Shown: in pieces, positions 1 to 8,144 of the stretch
How the letters are laid out: each line of letters starts with the position of its first letter
How positions within the stretch are numbered: position 1 is the first letter of the stretch
Assembly (NCBI GenBank): GCA_018241225.1
Contig: JAFEEG010000007.1
Coordinates: 124,001-188,000 of the forward strand
Direction of reading: 5' to 3'
Source of the DNA: Pseudomonadota bacterium
GTDB lineage: Bacteria > Pseudomonadota > Gammaproteobacteria > Burkholderiales > Burkholderiaceae_C
DNA: 64,000 nucleotides
Translations under genes and position numbers: made by a program
Notes under the pieces: model-generated
What the model saw: only the letters and a program-made list of their open reading frames with translations
Told to the model about the DNA's origin: nothing
The model's database searches: none

Positions 1-629
1 ATGATCAGCAGCAGGCCTGCCCAGAACGGCAGGCCGGCCACCCAGCCGCGAATGCCGTCATTTGCCGCCCAACCGAACAAGCGATGCACCATCAGGTTGG
101 TGGCCAGCAGCACGAAGCCGACGATCATGTGGTTGACGATGAAATGGTGCAGGTCGGTCTGCCATTCGGGGCGGAACACCGGCTGGTCCTTGCGCAGCGC
201 GAACAGCTTCTCGATGAAGATGAAGATCAGCGATGAACCCAGCAGATCGAGAATGAACCAGTCCAGCCCGATGTAGGGCGTGTGGTCCGGAAAATTGGGG
301 TCGACGTGCACCTTGTGGCCGCCCAGCGAGGCCGACAGCGCAACGATGAGAAACGCAAAGGCAGACAGCCAGCGCGCGCGCCCGAAGATCACGTTGACCA
401 GAGACAGGCCGCCCGAGACGACCATGGCCGTCAGCAGGACCAGTCGCATGGTGCCCACGTCGTAGTTCTTGCGCAGCTCCGGTGTAGTGAGGTACTGCGG
501 GAAGTGGAAGGCCAGCACCCCGAGAAAGCACAGCATGGCCAACGTGAGGGCGATCGTCCCCGTCAGCAGACCATGGCCCGGGCGCAGCTCGCCATGGCCC
601 TCGGTGTATTCGTTGAGTTTTTCAAGCAT
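1..629 (-). CDS. Sterol desaturase / fatty acid hydroxylase family protein, 3' end cut by window
   Basis: About 209 codons are visible from ATG 629 (MLEKLNEYTEGHGELRPGHG) and the frame runs open off the left edge. There are at least four hydrophobic segments (about residues 22-40, 60-80, 85-103, 125-142), so it is an inner-membrane protein. The stretch around residues 155-175 (EWQTDLHHFIVNH) resembles the conserved segment ahead of the catalytic histidine boxes in bacterial sterol desaturase/fatty acid hydroxylase proteins. The di-iron histidine boxes themselves should lie beyond the window, so activity cannot be judged. It follows cobA on the same strand after 82 nt and may be transcribed separately. 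Family is inferred from overall resemblance; substrate unknown. Confidence 0.6.
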   Translation of the reverse strand, partial: MLEKLNEYTEGHGELRPGHGLLTGTIALTLAMLCFLGVLAFHFPQYLTTPELRKNYDVGTMRLVLLTAMVVSGGLSLVNVIFGRARWLSAFAFLIVALSASLGGHKVHVDPNFPDHTPYIGLDWFILDLLGSSLIFIFIEKLFALRKDQPVFRPEWQTDLHHFIVNHMIVGFVLLATNLMVHRLFGWAANDGIRGWVAGLPFWAGLLLI

Positions 630-711
630 CTTCGGGACTCCCTCGCTCCGCTGTTGATCGGCGCGATTCTATGGAGCCTCGAGCGAGCCTGAAAATGCTG
701 GCGCCAGCTCC

Positions 712-1512
712 TCAGGTACCGAAGCGCTCGGCTTCCAGGCTCGCGGCGGCCACGCCCTTGAGCACGTCGCCCACCACGATGATCGCGGGGCTGCCGATGC
801 CCGAGTCGGCCAGCGCCTCGTGCATGCGCTCCAGCGTGCTCAGCACGTGCCGCTGCGTGGGCAAGGTGGCATGCTGCACGATGGCCACGGGCGTGCTGCC
901 CGGCAAGCCGTCCAGCAGGCCGTGCTGGATGTGCGCAGCGCCCGACACGCCCATGTAGACCACCAGCGTCAGGCGCGCATCACGCGCGGCGGCGGCCAGC
1001 TTCTTCCAGTCGGTGGGGTGCTCGGTGGCGCTGTGGCCGGTCTTGGCATGGCCGGTGACGAAGACCACGCCCTGCGCACGGTCGCGATGCGTCAGCGGCA
1101 CCTGCAACGAAGTGACGGCGGCCAGGCCAGAAGTGATGCCGTTGACCACCTGTGCCTCGATGCCGGCTTCACGCAGGTGCTCCACCTCTTCGCCGCCACG
1201 GCCGAAGATGAAGGGATCGCCGCCCTTGAGGCGCACCACGTGTTCGCCCTCGCGCACCGCGGTGATCATGAGCTTCTCGATGAAGGCCTGCGGCGTGCTC
1301 TTGCAGCCGCCGCGCTTGCCCACGTAGACGATGCGCGCCTGCGGATGCGCGTGCGACAGCACTGCGTCGTTGACCAGGTCGTCGACCAGGATCACCGTGG
1401 CCGCCTGGATCGCCTTGGCGGCCTTGAAGGTGAGCAGGTCCGGATCGCCGGGGCCTGCGCCGACCAGCGTGCAGCTGCCTTGGGTGAATGGGGCGGAGTG
1501 TTTCATCGTCAT
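712..1512 (-). CDS. cobA: Uroporphyrinogen-III C-methyltransferase (SUMT)
   Basis: The 266-aa protein is a stand-alone SUMT, transferring two methyls from SAM to uroporphyrinogen III to give precorrin-2, the branch point to sirohaem and cobalamin. Family signatures are clear: the N-terminal TLVGAGPGDPDLLT, the RLKGGDPFIFGRGGEE block near residue 105, and a GVVFVTGHAK segment. It lacks the dehydrogenase/ferrochelatase (CysG-N) part, so sirohaem completion needs another enzyme. The start ATG at 1512 overlaps the ybiB stop as ATGA, implying translational coupling; a second ATG two codons later (1506) is possible. It is the last gene of the nitrate operon, fitting the need of nitrite reductase for sirohaem. 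Confidence 0.93.
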   Translation of the reverse strand: MTMKHSAPFTQGSCTLVGAGPGDPDLLTFKAAKAIQAATVILVDDLVNDAVLSHAHPQARIVYVGKRGGCKSTPQAFIEKLMITAVREGEHVVRLKGGDPFIFGRGGEEVEHLREAGIEAQVVNGITSGLAAVTSLQVPLTHRDRAQGVVFVTGHAKTGHSATEHPTDWKKLAAAARDARLTLVVYMGVSGAAHIQHGLLDGLPGSTPVAIVQHATLPTQRHVLSTLERMHEALADSGIGSPAIIVVGDVLKGVAAASLEAERFGT

Positions 1513-2483
1513 GCAGCCTTGGCGACGGATGGGGTGGTTGGATCGGCGTCCAGGCTCTGCGGTTCGACGAGCATCTGAACCAGCCTGCGCACGTGTTCGA
1601 CCTGACGCGCAATGGCATCCGGCGTTGGCAATTGGCCGTCGAGCACGCGGCGGGTGTAGTCGACGGTGGAGGGCAGGTCGATGCCGTCGGGAAGGCCCGG
1701 CACCTGGTCGAGGGTGCCCGGCGCCTGCGACTGCAGTTCGATGCGCCGGCCCTGCAAAAATCCGTCTACCTGCGCGGTGCGGCGCGGGTCCGCCACGCTT
1801 TCGCCTTCGAGGCCGCGCGAGAGCAGGGCGTTCATTTTCATCAGCGCAAAGGTCTGCGCCATCGATTCGGCGTAGGCGGGGTGCGTGTAGCTGCTGATGA
1901 GCAATTGCCGCTCGCCACCGGCCGGCAGCATGAGCTTGACCACGCTGTGGGCCGGATTGCGCAGGCCGACCACCTGTCGCACATCGAGCAGGCGCTTGAG
2001 GCCGGGGCACAGCAACTGCGTGGTGACGTGCGCCACCTCGCCCGGCTGCACGGCGCGAACGCAAGACAAGGGGGCCACGCCCATGGCCTCGAGCACCGAG
2101 GCTGCAGTGACGCGGCGTGCTTCGGTCTGGCTGCCATGCAGCAGCAAGGGCAAGCCTTCGCGTGCCAGCAGCAGCGCCAGCAAAGGCGTAAGCACCGGCA
2201 GCTTGCGCGCGCCGTTGTAGCTGGGAACCACGATGAGCGGTTGTTCGCCGGCCGCAATGGCGGGAAAGCGGGCCAGGCGCTCGTGCGTGGCGTCGAGAAA
2301 GCCGGCCATCTCCTCGGGCGTTTCGCCCTTGATGCGCATGGCCAGACAGAAGGCACCCACTTCGAGGTCGGTGACGCGGCCGTCCAGCACTTGGCCGAAC
2401 AGGTCGCGGGCCTGCTCGCGCGAAAGCGGCTTGGCGCCGCGCGCGCCGCGCCCGATTTCCTTGATGTAGTGGCTGATGCTCAT
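1509..2483 (-). CDS. ybiB: YbiB-type nucleic-acid-binding protein (TrpD2 family)
   Basis: The 324-aa protein has the fold family of anthranilate phosphoribosyltransferase (glycosyl transferase family 3) but the E. coli YbiB/TrpD2 type. The N-terminus SHYIKEIGRGARGAKPLSRE and the LEVGAFCLAMRIKGET block match the YbiB helical domain. Known for the family: E. coli YbiB binds nucleic acids without sequence preference, is SOS-regulated and has no known enzymatic activity. The start ATG 2483 was chosen because homology begins there; upstream in-frame codons lack similarity. It sits between nasA (47 nt upstream) and cobA (ATGA overlap), so it is co-transcribed with nitrate assimilation genes for an unknown reason. 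Confidence 0.85.
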   Translation of the reverse strand: MSISHYIKEIGRGARGAKPLSREQARDLFGQVLDGRVTDLEVGAFCLAMRIKGETPEEMAGFLDATHERLARFPAIAAGEQPLIVVPSYNGARKLPVLTPLLALLLAREGLPLLLHGSQTEARRVTAASVLEAMGVAPLSCVRAVQPGEVAHVTTQLLCPGLKRLLDVRQVVGLRNPAHSVVKLMLPAGGERQLLISSYTHPAYAESMAQTFALMKMNALLSRGLEGESVADPRRTAQVDGFLQGRRIELQSQAPGTLDQVPGLPDGIDLPSTVDYTRRVLDGQLPTPDAIARQVEHVRRLVQMLVEPQSLDADPTTPSVAKAA

Positions 2484-2530
2484 GGGTGCGCCGATTGTCC
2501 CGCAAGGCTTATGCCAAATCGGGTCGTTCC

Positions 2531-5392
2531 TTATGCCCCCACAGTTTCCCGGGGTGCCATGACCACGCGCACCATGCGCTTGAGTTCGGGCACGCACGAG
2601 CCGCAGTTGGTGCCGCAGCGCAGCTTGCCCTGCAGGGCCGCCAGGCGGTCGGTCTCGCTGCCGCCTGCGGATTCGCGCAGCGTGCAGTCGATGGCGGTCT
2701 CGCTCACGCCGAAGCAGCTGCACACCACCTTGCCCCTGGCGCTGATGCCGGCCGGCGCGGTGGCACCGGGGCGCAGCAACTGGCGGCCCAGGGCCTGGGC
2801 CGGCAGGCGTTGCTGCAGCAGGGGCCTGATCCAGGCCTGGGCGCGCGTGTCGCCGGCCAGCAGGAAGGCTTCGAGGTGCGCGTCGCTGCCGGCACGCACC
2901 AGCCGTGCGGTGCGCCGCTGGCCGTGCCTGGCATCGACATAGCGCAACGCGTCCGGCGCATCGAGGCCGAACAGCTTCTCGATGTGGGCCAGCAACTCGG
3001 GCGGGGCGGGGTCATGGCCGGCGGCGCGAAACAGCACGCCGTTTCGTTCCGGGCCGCCTTCGGGCGACAGCGCGCCGCCTGCGCTGAATGGGACGCAGCT
3101 GGCAAAGGGGAACTCCTTCATCCAGGCTCGCGCCGACTGCAGGGTCTGCAAGGCGGTGCTGGTGGGCAGCCAGGCCATGGTCAGCAGGCTCCAGGGCAGT
3201 TCGGCCTTGAGCACTTTCACGGCCGTGTGCTTGAGTTCGGGCTGCTTCGAGTCGGGGCAGAAGGCGGACGTGGTCAGCGCATTGATGCCGGCCAGCGTGT
3301 CGCCGGTGGAAGACCGCCCGCCGAGATATTCGCCGCCCCAGTGCATGGCAACGAAGGCCTGGCTGCGGCCCATGTCCTCGCTGGCCTGCGCGGGCAGCAC
3401 CACGCTGCCTCGGCGCGAGGTGAGGTAGACGAGGTCGCCGTCCTGCAGGCTGCGCTGCGCCATGTCCTGCGGATGCAGCTGCACGGCCGGCTCGGCCATG
3501 TGGCCGAACAGGCGGCCGAGCGTGCCTGTTCGGCTCATGCCGTGCCACTGATCGCGCAGCCGGCCCGTGTTCAGCGAGATGGGGTAGCGCGGTTCGCGCT
3601 GTTCGGCGGTGGGCTGGTAGGCCGCGGCGACGAAGCGGGCGCGGCCGTCGGGCGTGGCGAACACGCCGTCTTCGTACAGGCGAGGCTTGCCGAGCTGGCG
3701 CCCGGCGTCATTCGCGGTGCCGACCTTGTCGGCGGGACACGGCCACTGCTGCGGGCCATGGGCTTCGAGCACGGGCCAGGACAGGCCGGTGATGTCCAGG
3801 TCGCGTCCGCGCGTCGATTCGCGGTGCTCGTTCCAGATGGTTTCGGCGCCCGCGTCGCTGCTCAGCGCATAGGGAAACAACGATGGGCGTGCCCGGTGCG
3901 CCGGCAGCAGGGCCTGCAGCCGGTGTGCGAAGTCCACCGCGATGGACCAGTCGTGCCGCGCCACGCCGGGCGCAGGCACGGCCGGCCGCACGCGGGAGAT
4001 GCGGCGCTCGCTGTTGGTCACGGTGCCGGTCTTCTCGCCCCAGGTGGTGGCCGGCAGCAGCAGGTCGGCGTAGGCGCAGGTGGCAGTGGTGGCAAAGGCC
4101 TCCTGCACGATCACCAGCTCGCAGCGCTGCAGTGCGCGACGCACCGTGCGCTGGTCGGGCATCGACTGCGCCGGGTTGGTGCAGGCGATCCATAAGGCGC
4201 GGATTTCGCCGTCGGCGGCGGCCTGGAACATTTCCACGGCCGTCTTGCCCGGCTTGTCGGGCACCTGCGGCACGCCCCACAGCGCGGCCACTTCGGCGCG
4301 GTGCTGGGCATTGGCCAGGTCGCGGTGCGCAGAAAGCAGGTTGGCCAGCCCGCCCACCTCGCGCCCGCCCATGGCGTTGGGCTGGCCGGTCAGGGAAAAA
4401 GGTCCTGCGCCAGGCTTGCCGATCTGCGCCGTGGCCAGGTGCAGGTTGATGAGCGCCGTGTTCTTCGCGGTGCCGCTGGACGATTGGTTCAGTCCCTGGC
4501 AGTACAGGCTGAGCGTGGCGGCCGAGGTGGCGAACAGGCGCGCAGCCTCCAGCAGCTGGCCCGTGGAAATTCCGCAAACCTGTGCGACCTTGTCGGGCGT
4601 GCAGTCGCGCACCATGGCTTCGAGCGCATCGAAGCCGCTGGTGTGCGCGGCGATGTAGTCCGGCCGCGTCCAGCCATGCTGCAGCATCAGGTGCAGCATG
4701 CCGTGGAACAACATGACGTCGGTGCCGGGCTGGATGGGCAGGTACAGGTCGGCGATCTCGGCCGTGTCGGTGCGCCGCGGGTCGGCCACCACGATCTTCA
4801 TCCCGGGGTTGTCGCGCTTGGCGTCTTCGATGCGCCGGAAAAGTATGGGGTGCGCCCAGGCCGCGTTGCTGCCCACGAAGAACAGGCACTGCGCATGGTT
4901 GAAGTCTTCGTAGCAGGCGGGCGGCGCATCGGCGCCCAATGTCTTCTTGTAGCCGGCCACCGCGCTGCTCATGCACAGGCGCGAGTTGGTGTCGATGTTG
5001 TTGGTTCCGATGAGGCCCTTGGCCAGCTTGTTGAAGACGTAGTAGTCCTCCGTCAGCAACTGGCCCGACACGTAGAAGCCCACGGCGTCGGGGCCATGCT
5101 GGTCGATGATGCGCGCGAACCCGGAGGCTGCCGTGTCGAGCGCGCTGCCCCAGCTCACTTGCTGCGGCTCGCCGCCACGCACCAGCCGCTGCATGGGCTG
5201 CAGCAGCCGCGTCTGGCGCGTGACTTCCGCTGCGGCCGTCAGGTGCAGGGTCGAGCCCTTGGTGCACAGCCGCCCGAAGTTGGCCGGGTGCTGCGGGTCG
5301 CCACGCACGCCGGTGATCTGGGCGCCGTCGTGCTCGATGATCACGCCGCAGCCGACGCCGCAGTAGGGGCAGGTCGATCTCGTCTCAGCCAT
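2531..5392 (-). CDS. nasA: Assimilatory nitrate reductase catalytic subunit with C-terminal [2Fe-2S] domain
   Basis: The 953-aa cytoplasmic molybdenum enzyme reduces nitrate to nitrite. The N-terminus has the CPYCGVGCGV motif plus a later Cys for the [4Fe-4S] cluster, followed by molybdopterin-guanine-dinucleotide oxidoreductase and dinucleotide-binding domains. The last ~60 residues form a BFD-like [2Fe-2S] domain (VVCSCFGVSE then CGTNCGSC), as in Klebsiella NasA and absent from shorter cyanobacterial NarB. There is no Tat signal, consistent with an assimilatory enzyme. ATG 5392 begins right before the cluster motif and lies inside the upstream gene (8-nt overlap), implying translational coupling to the FAD oxidoreductase that probably feeds it electrons. 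Confidence 0.95.
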   Translation of the reverse strand: MAETRSTCPYCGVGCGVIIEHDGAQITGVRGDPQHPANFGRLCTKGSTLHLTAAAEVTRQTRLLQPMQRLVRGGEPQQVSWGSALDTAASGFARIIDQHGPDAVGFYVSGQLLTEDYYVFNKLAKGLIGTNNIDTNSRLCMSSAVAGYKKTLGADAPPACYEDFNHAQCLFFVGSNAAWAHPILFRRIEDAKRDNPGMKIVVADPRRTDTAEIADLYLPIQPGTDVMLFHGMLHLMLQHGWTRPDYIAAHTSGFDALEAMVRDCTPDKVAQVCGISTGQLLEAARLFATSAATLSLYCQGLNQSSSGTAKNTALINLHLATAQIGKPGAGPFSLTGQPNAMGGREVGGLANLLSAHRDLANAQHRAEVAALWGVPQVPDKPGKTAVEMFQAAADGEIRALWIACTNPAQSMPDQRTVRRALQRCELVIVQEAFATTATCAYADLLLPATTWGEKTGTVTNSERRISRVRPAVPAPGVARHDWSIAVDFAHRLQALLPAHRARPSLFPYALSSDAGAETIWNEHRESTRGRDLDITGLSWPVLEAHGPQQWPCPADKVGTANDAGRQLGKPRLYEDGVFATPDGRARFVAAAYQPTAEQREPRYPISLNTGRLRDQWHGMSRTGTLGRLFGHMAEPAVQLHPQDMAQRSLQDGDLVYLTSRRGSVVLPAQASEDMGRSQAFVAMHWGGEYLGGRSSTGDTLAGINALTTSAFCPDSKQPELKHTAVKVLKAELPWSLLTMAWLPTSTALQTLQSARAWMKEFPFASCVPFSAGGALSPEGGPERNGVLFRAAGHDPAPPELLAHIEKLFGLDAPDALRYVDARHGQRRTARLVRAGSDAHLEAFLLAGDTRAQAWIRPLLQQRLPAQALGRQLLRPGATAPAGISARGKVVCSCFGVSETAIDCTLRESAGGSETDRLAALQGKLRCGTNCGSCVPELKRMVRVVMAPRETVGA

Positions 5393-6617
5393 GAAGGTCG
5401 GGCTCTCCAAACATCAGCAGCTCGCGCACCTCGCTCACGTTGCTGCCCTCGCACAGCAGCTTGAAGTACCAGCTGCCATCGATCGTGTCGCCGTACAGGC
5501 AGGCGCCCACCAGCTTGTCGTCGCGGATCACCAGCTTCTTGTAGACGCCGCCGAGGGGGTCGTTCATCACGATTTCCTCGCAGCCTTCACCGCCCATGAA
5601 CTCGCCGGCGCTGAACAGGTCGATGCCCGTGACCTTGAGCTTGGTCGAGGTGAGCGAGCCCGCGTAGCGACCGATGCCGAACTGCGCCAGGTGGTTGGCT
5701 GCCACCTTGGCCTGCTCGAACAGGGGCGCGACCAGCCCGTAGGCCACGCCGCGGTGCTGGGCGCATTCGCCCACCGAGTAGATGCGCGCGTCGGTCACGG
5801 TCTGCATGGTGTCGTTCACCACGATGCCGCGCTCGCAGTGCAGGTGCATCTGCTGCGCGAGCTCCACGTTGGGGCGGATGCCCACGGCCATCACCACCAG
5901 GTCGGCGGGCACTTCGCTGCCGTCCTTGAAGCGGATGGCGCGCACCCGGCCTTGCTCGTTGCCCAGCAACTCCTGGGTCTGCGCGCCCAGCATGAAATGC
6001 AGGCCGCGCTCTTCCAGCGACTGCTTCAGCAAGGCGCCGGCCACGTTGTCAAGCTGGCGCTCCATCAGCCAGTCGCAAGCGTGCACCACCGTCACTTTCA
6101 TGCCGCGCAGCGCCAGGCCGTTGGCTGCTTCCAGGCCCAGCAGGCCGCCACCGATGACCACCGCATTCTTGTGCGTGCGGGCAGTCTCGATCATGTAGTC
6201 GGTGTCGGCAATGTCGCGGTAGGCGATCACGCCTTTCAGGTCCTTGCCGGGCACCGGCAGCATGAACGGGTTGGAGCCGGTGCACACCAGCAGCCGGTCG
6301 TATTCGGCTTCGGTGATGGTGCCCTGGGCGTCCACCGCACGCACGATGCGCCTCACGCGGTCGACCTCCACCACCTTCTTGCCCGCGTGCAGGGTGATGC
6401 CGTTCTGCGAATACCAGGCCCAGCTGTTGAGCACGATCTCGTCGACCGTCTGCTCGCCCGCCAGCACCGGCGACAGCATGATGCGGTTGTAGTTGGGATG
6501 CGGCTCGGCACCGAACACGGTGATGTCGTACAGGTCTGGCGCGATCTTCAGCAGCTCCTCGATGGTGCGCACCCCGGCCATGCCGTTGCCGATCAATACG
6601 AGCTTGAGCTTGTTCAT
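5385..6617 (-). CDS. NAD(P)H/FAD oxidoreductase, nitrate reductase electron-transfer partner (NirB N-terminal-like)
   Basis: The 410-aa flavoprotein corresponds to the first half of NirB: FAD-binding LIGNGMAGVRTIEELL at the start, NAD(P)-binding VVIGGGLLGLEAANGL near residue 150, and a second FAD motif (IYSVGECAQHRG) near residue 290. The C-terminus ends cleanly, with no BFD [2Fe-2S] or sirohaem half. It probably passes electrons from NAD(P)H to the NasA [2Fe-2S] domain, like NasC of Klebsiella. The start ATG 6617 is set by the FAD motif. It lies 35 nt after the transporter gene and overlaps nasA by 8 nt. A truncated NirB was considered, but the orderly end and coupling to nasA argue for a functional shorter subunit. 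Confidence 0.85.
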   Translation of the reverse strand: MNKLKLVLIGNGMAGVRTIEELLKIAPDLYDITVFGAEPHPNYNRIMLSPVLAGEQTVDEIVLNSWAWYSQNGITLHAGKKVVEVDRVRRIVRAVDAQGTITEAEYDRLLVCTGSNPFMLPVPGKDLKGVIAYRDIADTDYMIETARTHKNAVVIGGGLLGLEAANGLALRGMKVTVVHACDWLMERQLDNVAGALLKQSLEERGLHFMLGAQTQELLGNEQGRVRAIRFKDGSEVPADLVVMAVGIRPNVELAQQMHLHCERGIVVNDTMQTVTDARIYSVGECAQHRGVAYGLVAPLFEQAKVAANHLAQFGIGRYAGSLTSTKLKVTGIDLFSAGEFMGGEGCEEIVMNDPLGGVYKKLVIRDDKLVGACLYGDTIDGSWYFKLLCEGSNVSEVRELLMFGEPDLHG

Positions 6618-6652
6618 GGGCGACACCTTTGCCAAAGCATGTATCGGGTGAA

Positions 6653-7894
6653 TCAGGCGCGCGCGGCGGCAACCCCGTCGGCTGCAACGCGTGCGCGGCC
6701 GCCGCGTTCGGCCCAGGTGCGGGTCCAGCGCAGCTGCATGACGCGCATCACGCCCAGCATGACCAGCGCCAGCACTGCGAAGAACATGAAGCCCCACAGA
6801 TAGCTGCCCAGGTACTGCTTGGACAGCCCCATGGCGTTGGGCACCAGTCCACCGCCCAGTGCGCCGATCTCGCCGATCATGGAGCCGGCAACCGCGGTGC
6901 TCGCGGGCCAGCGCAGCGGCACCAGCTGGAAGAGCGCGCCGTTGCCAGCGCCCAGCGCGGCAAAGCAGACGATCAGCAGCATCGTCGTGACGACCAGCGA
7001 CGACGAGGCCAGGCCCACCGCGCCCAGCGACACGGCGACCACCACCAGCACCAGCGTCAGCGCGTTGACGCCGCCCCAGCGGTCCGAGATCCAGCCGCCG
7101 AAGATGCGCACCGCGGCGCCCATGAACGCGGCCAGCATGGTCAGCTGGCCCGCCTGCACCTTGCTCACGCCAAACTGCTCGTAGTAGTAGGAAGGCAGGA
7201 AGGTCGTCAGGCCGATGAAGCCGCCGAAGGTCACGCCGTAGATCAGGCTGAACACCCAGCCGTCTTTCTCGAACAGGCAGGCGACGTGCTCGCGCAGGCC
7301 GGCGTGCTTGGCCACGTCAGGCGGCTCCTTGGCGAACATCACCATGACCAGCATCGGCACCAGGATGGCGCAGGCGGCTACCGCGTAGACGCTCTGCCAG
7401 CCCAGCCACTGCGCAAGCGGCGGCGCCACCAGCACCGATACGGCAGTACCCACGTTGCCCGCACCTACCAGGCCCATGGCCAGGCCTTTGTGCTGCGGCG
7501 GAAACCAGCCCGCTCCCAGCGACAGCGCCACGCCGAAGCTGGCGCCGGCAATGCCAAGCAGCACGCCCATGGCGAGCAGGCCATTGAAGCTGTCGACCAT
7601 GAAGAAGCCGAACAGCATGGCCACTGCGATCAGGCCCATCTCGACCAGCGTGGCGTTCTTGCGGCCGATGTATTGCGACAGCACGCCCAGCGGAAAGCGC
7701 ATGAGCGCACCCGCAATGATCGGCACCGACAGCATCAGGCCCTTCTGCGCCGGCGAGAGGTCGAAGGTCTCGCCAATGAAGGGCGCCATGGCGCCGTTGA
7801 GCACCCAGATGCAGCATGAGAAGGCGAAGTAAAGGAATGCGGCAAACAAGGTGGGCCCGTGGCCCGATTTCAGAAAGGACTTGAAGCTGGTCAT
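6653..7894 (-). CDS. Nitrate/nitrite transporter, NNP family MFS
   Basis: The 413-aa protein has 12 predicted membrane helices and belongs to the nitrate-nitrite porter branch of the major facilitator superfamily. Both glycine-rich NNP signature segments are visible: GLVGAGNVGTAVS near residue 135 and ALGAGNGALFQLVP near residue 320. It should import nitrate for the cytoplasmic reductase encoded downstream. ATG 7894 (MTSFKSFLKSGHGPTLFAAF) was chosen because the protein family begins there; the longer upstream reading frame covers the regulatory leader. It is the first gene of the minus-strand nitrate operon, with a leader of about 180 nt. Direction and substrate are inferred from family and context. 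Confidence 0.9.
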   Translation of the reverse strand: MTSFKSFLKSGHGPTLFAAFLYFAFSCCIWVLNGAMAPFIGETFDLSPAQKGLMLSVPIIAGALMRFPLGVLSQYIGRKNATLVEMGLIAVAMLFGFFMVDSFNGLLAMGVLLGIAGASFGVALSLGAGWFPPQHKGLAMGLVGAGNVGTAVSVLVAPPLAQWLGWQSVYAVAACAILVPMLVMVMFAKEPPDVAKHAGLREHVACLFEKDGWVFSLIYGVTFGGFIGLTTFLPSYYYEQFGVSKVQAGQLTMLAAFMGAAVRIFGGWISDRWGGVNALTLVLVVVAVSLGAVGLASSSLVVTTMLLIVCFAALGAGNGALFQLVPLRWPASTAVAGSMIGEIGALGGGLVPNAMGLSKQYLGSYLWGFMFFAVLALVMLGVMRVMQLRWTRTWAERGGRARVAADGVAAARA

Positions 7895-7916
7895 GGCTTT
7901 TTCCGTGCGACGTTGC

Positions 7917-7945
7917 TTCGGCTGCCTCACCTGCAGAGGGCCGAA
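7917..7945 (-). other. Stem-loop in the nitrate operon leader, close to the first start codon
   Basis: On the minus strand TTCGGC (7945-7940) pairs with GCCGAA (7922-7917), with an inner CCTC/GAGG stem around a TGCAGGT loop. It lies 22 nt before ATG 7894. No U-run follows, so it is not a classical intrinsic terminator; it could affect translation initiation or act with the upstream hairpin. Function inferred only. Confidence 0.35.
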
Positions 7946-8057
7946 ACGTTGAGCAATGTGGGGAGGCGCGCCAAAGGCAGAGCGCCAGGCCGGGTGATTT
8001 GCCCCCGGGCAGCAGCGCGGGGGTGTCGGGGCGGCGTGCCGTCTCGTCTTCACCAAT

Positions 8058-8077
8058 GCGGTGCTTCGTTACACCGC
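8058..8077 (-). promoter_or_regulatory. Candidate ANTAR-binding RNA hairpin with AACGAA hexaloop
   Basis: Read on the minus strand, GCGGTGT (8077-8071) pairs with GCACCGC (8064-8058), closed by a U-G wobble, around the six-base loop AACGAA. Known ANTAR target hairpins carry hexanucleotide loops with A at position 1 and G at position 4; both are present. It lies in the leader of the nitrate operon, directly downstream of the sigma-54-like promoter and opposite a gene for an ANTAR protein. On the plus strand the loop would be TTCGTT, lacking the A1, so the orientation favours the nitrate operon. Its 3' strand can alternatively form CACC/GGTG (8063-8060 with 8054-8051), which would exclude this hairpin. 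Confidence 0.6.
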
Positions 8078-8088
8078 GATCACTCCTA

Positions 8089-8104
8089 CGCAAGAGCCGT
8101 GCCT
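8089..8104 (-). promoter_or_regulatory. Sigma-54-type promoter of the nitrate operon
   Basis: The minus strand reads GGCACG, four bases, then TTGC, which matches the -24/-12 consensus TGGCACG-N4-TTGC except for the first T (A here). GG lies at 8103-8102 and GC at 8091-8090. The expected start of transcription is near 8078, exactly where the hexaloop hairpin begins. Klebsiella nas genes are likewise sigma-54 (NtrC) dependent with an antiterminator-bound leader. No clear NtrC site was identified. Confidence 0.6.
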
Positions 8105-8144
8105 GAGCGCGAAGGCTGGCCTGGCCTATGCTGGCGGTATTGCC

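Noticed and set aside
712..2505. Apparent 597-codon fusion ahead of cobA
   Set aside because: The first half is an out-of-frame reading of ybiB; the true cobA start overlaps the ybiB stop at 1512.
5385..6617. Truncated or frameshifted nirB pseudogene
   Set aside because: Motifs and length are intact, the end is orderly and the stop overlaps the nasA start; no nirB C-terminal remnants follow.
8002..8023. CCCCCG/CGGGGG stem in the nitrate operon leader as the attenuator terminator
   Set aside because: Loop is 10 nt and there is no U-run downstream, so it cannot be called an intrinsic terminator.
8082..8097. A second hexaloop-like hairpin (GCTCT/GGAGT around TGCGTA) 5' of the AACGAA hairpin, which would complete a two-hairpin ANTAR target
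   Set aside because: It coincides with the -12 region of the sigma-54 promoter, so it would not be transcribed from that promoter, its stem is weak and the loop lacks A1. It revives only if a promoter further upstream is used.
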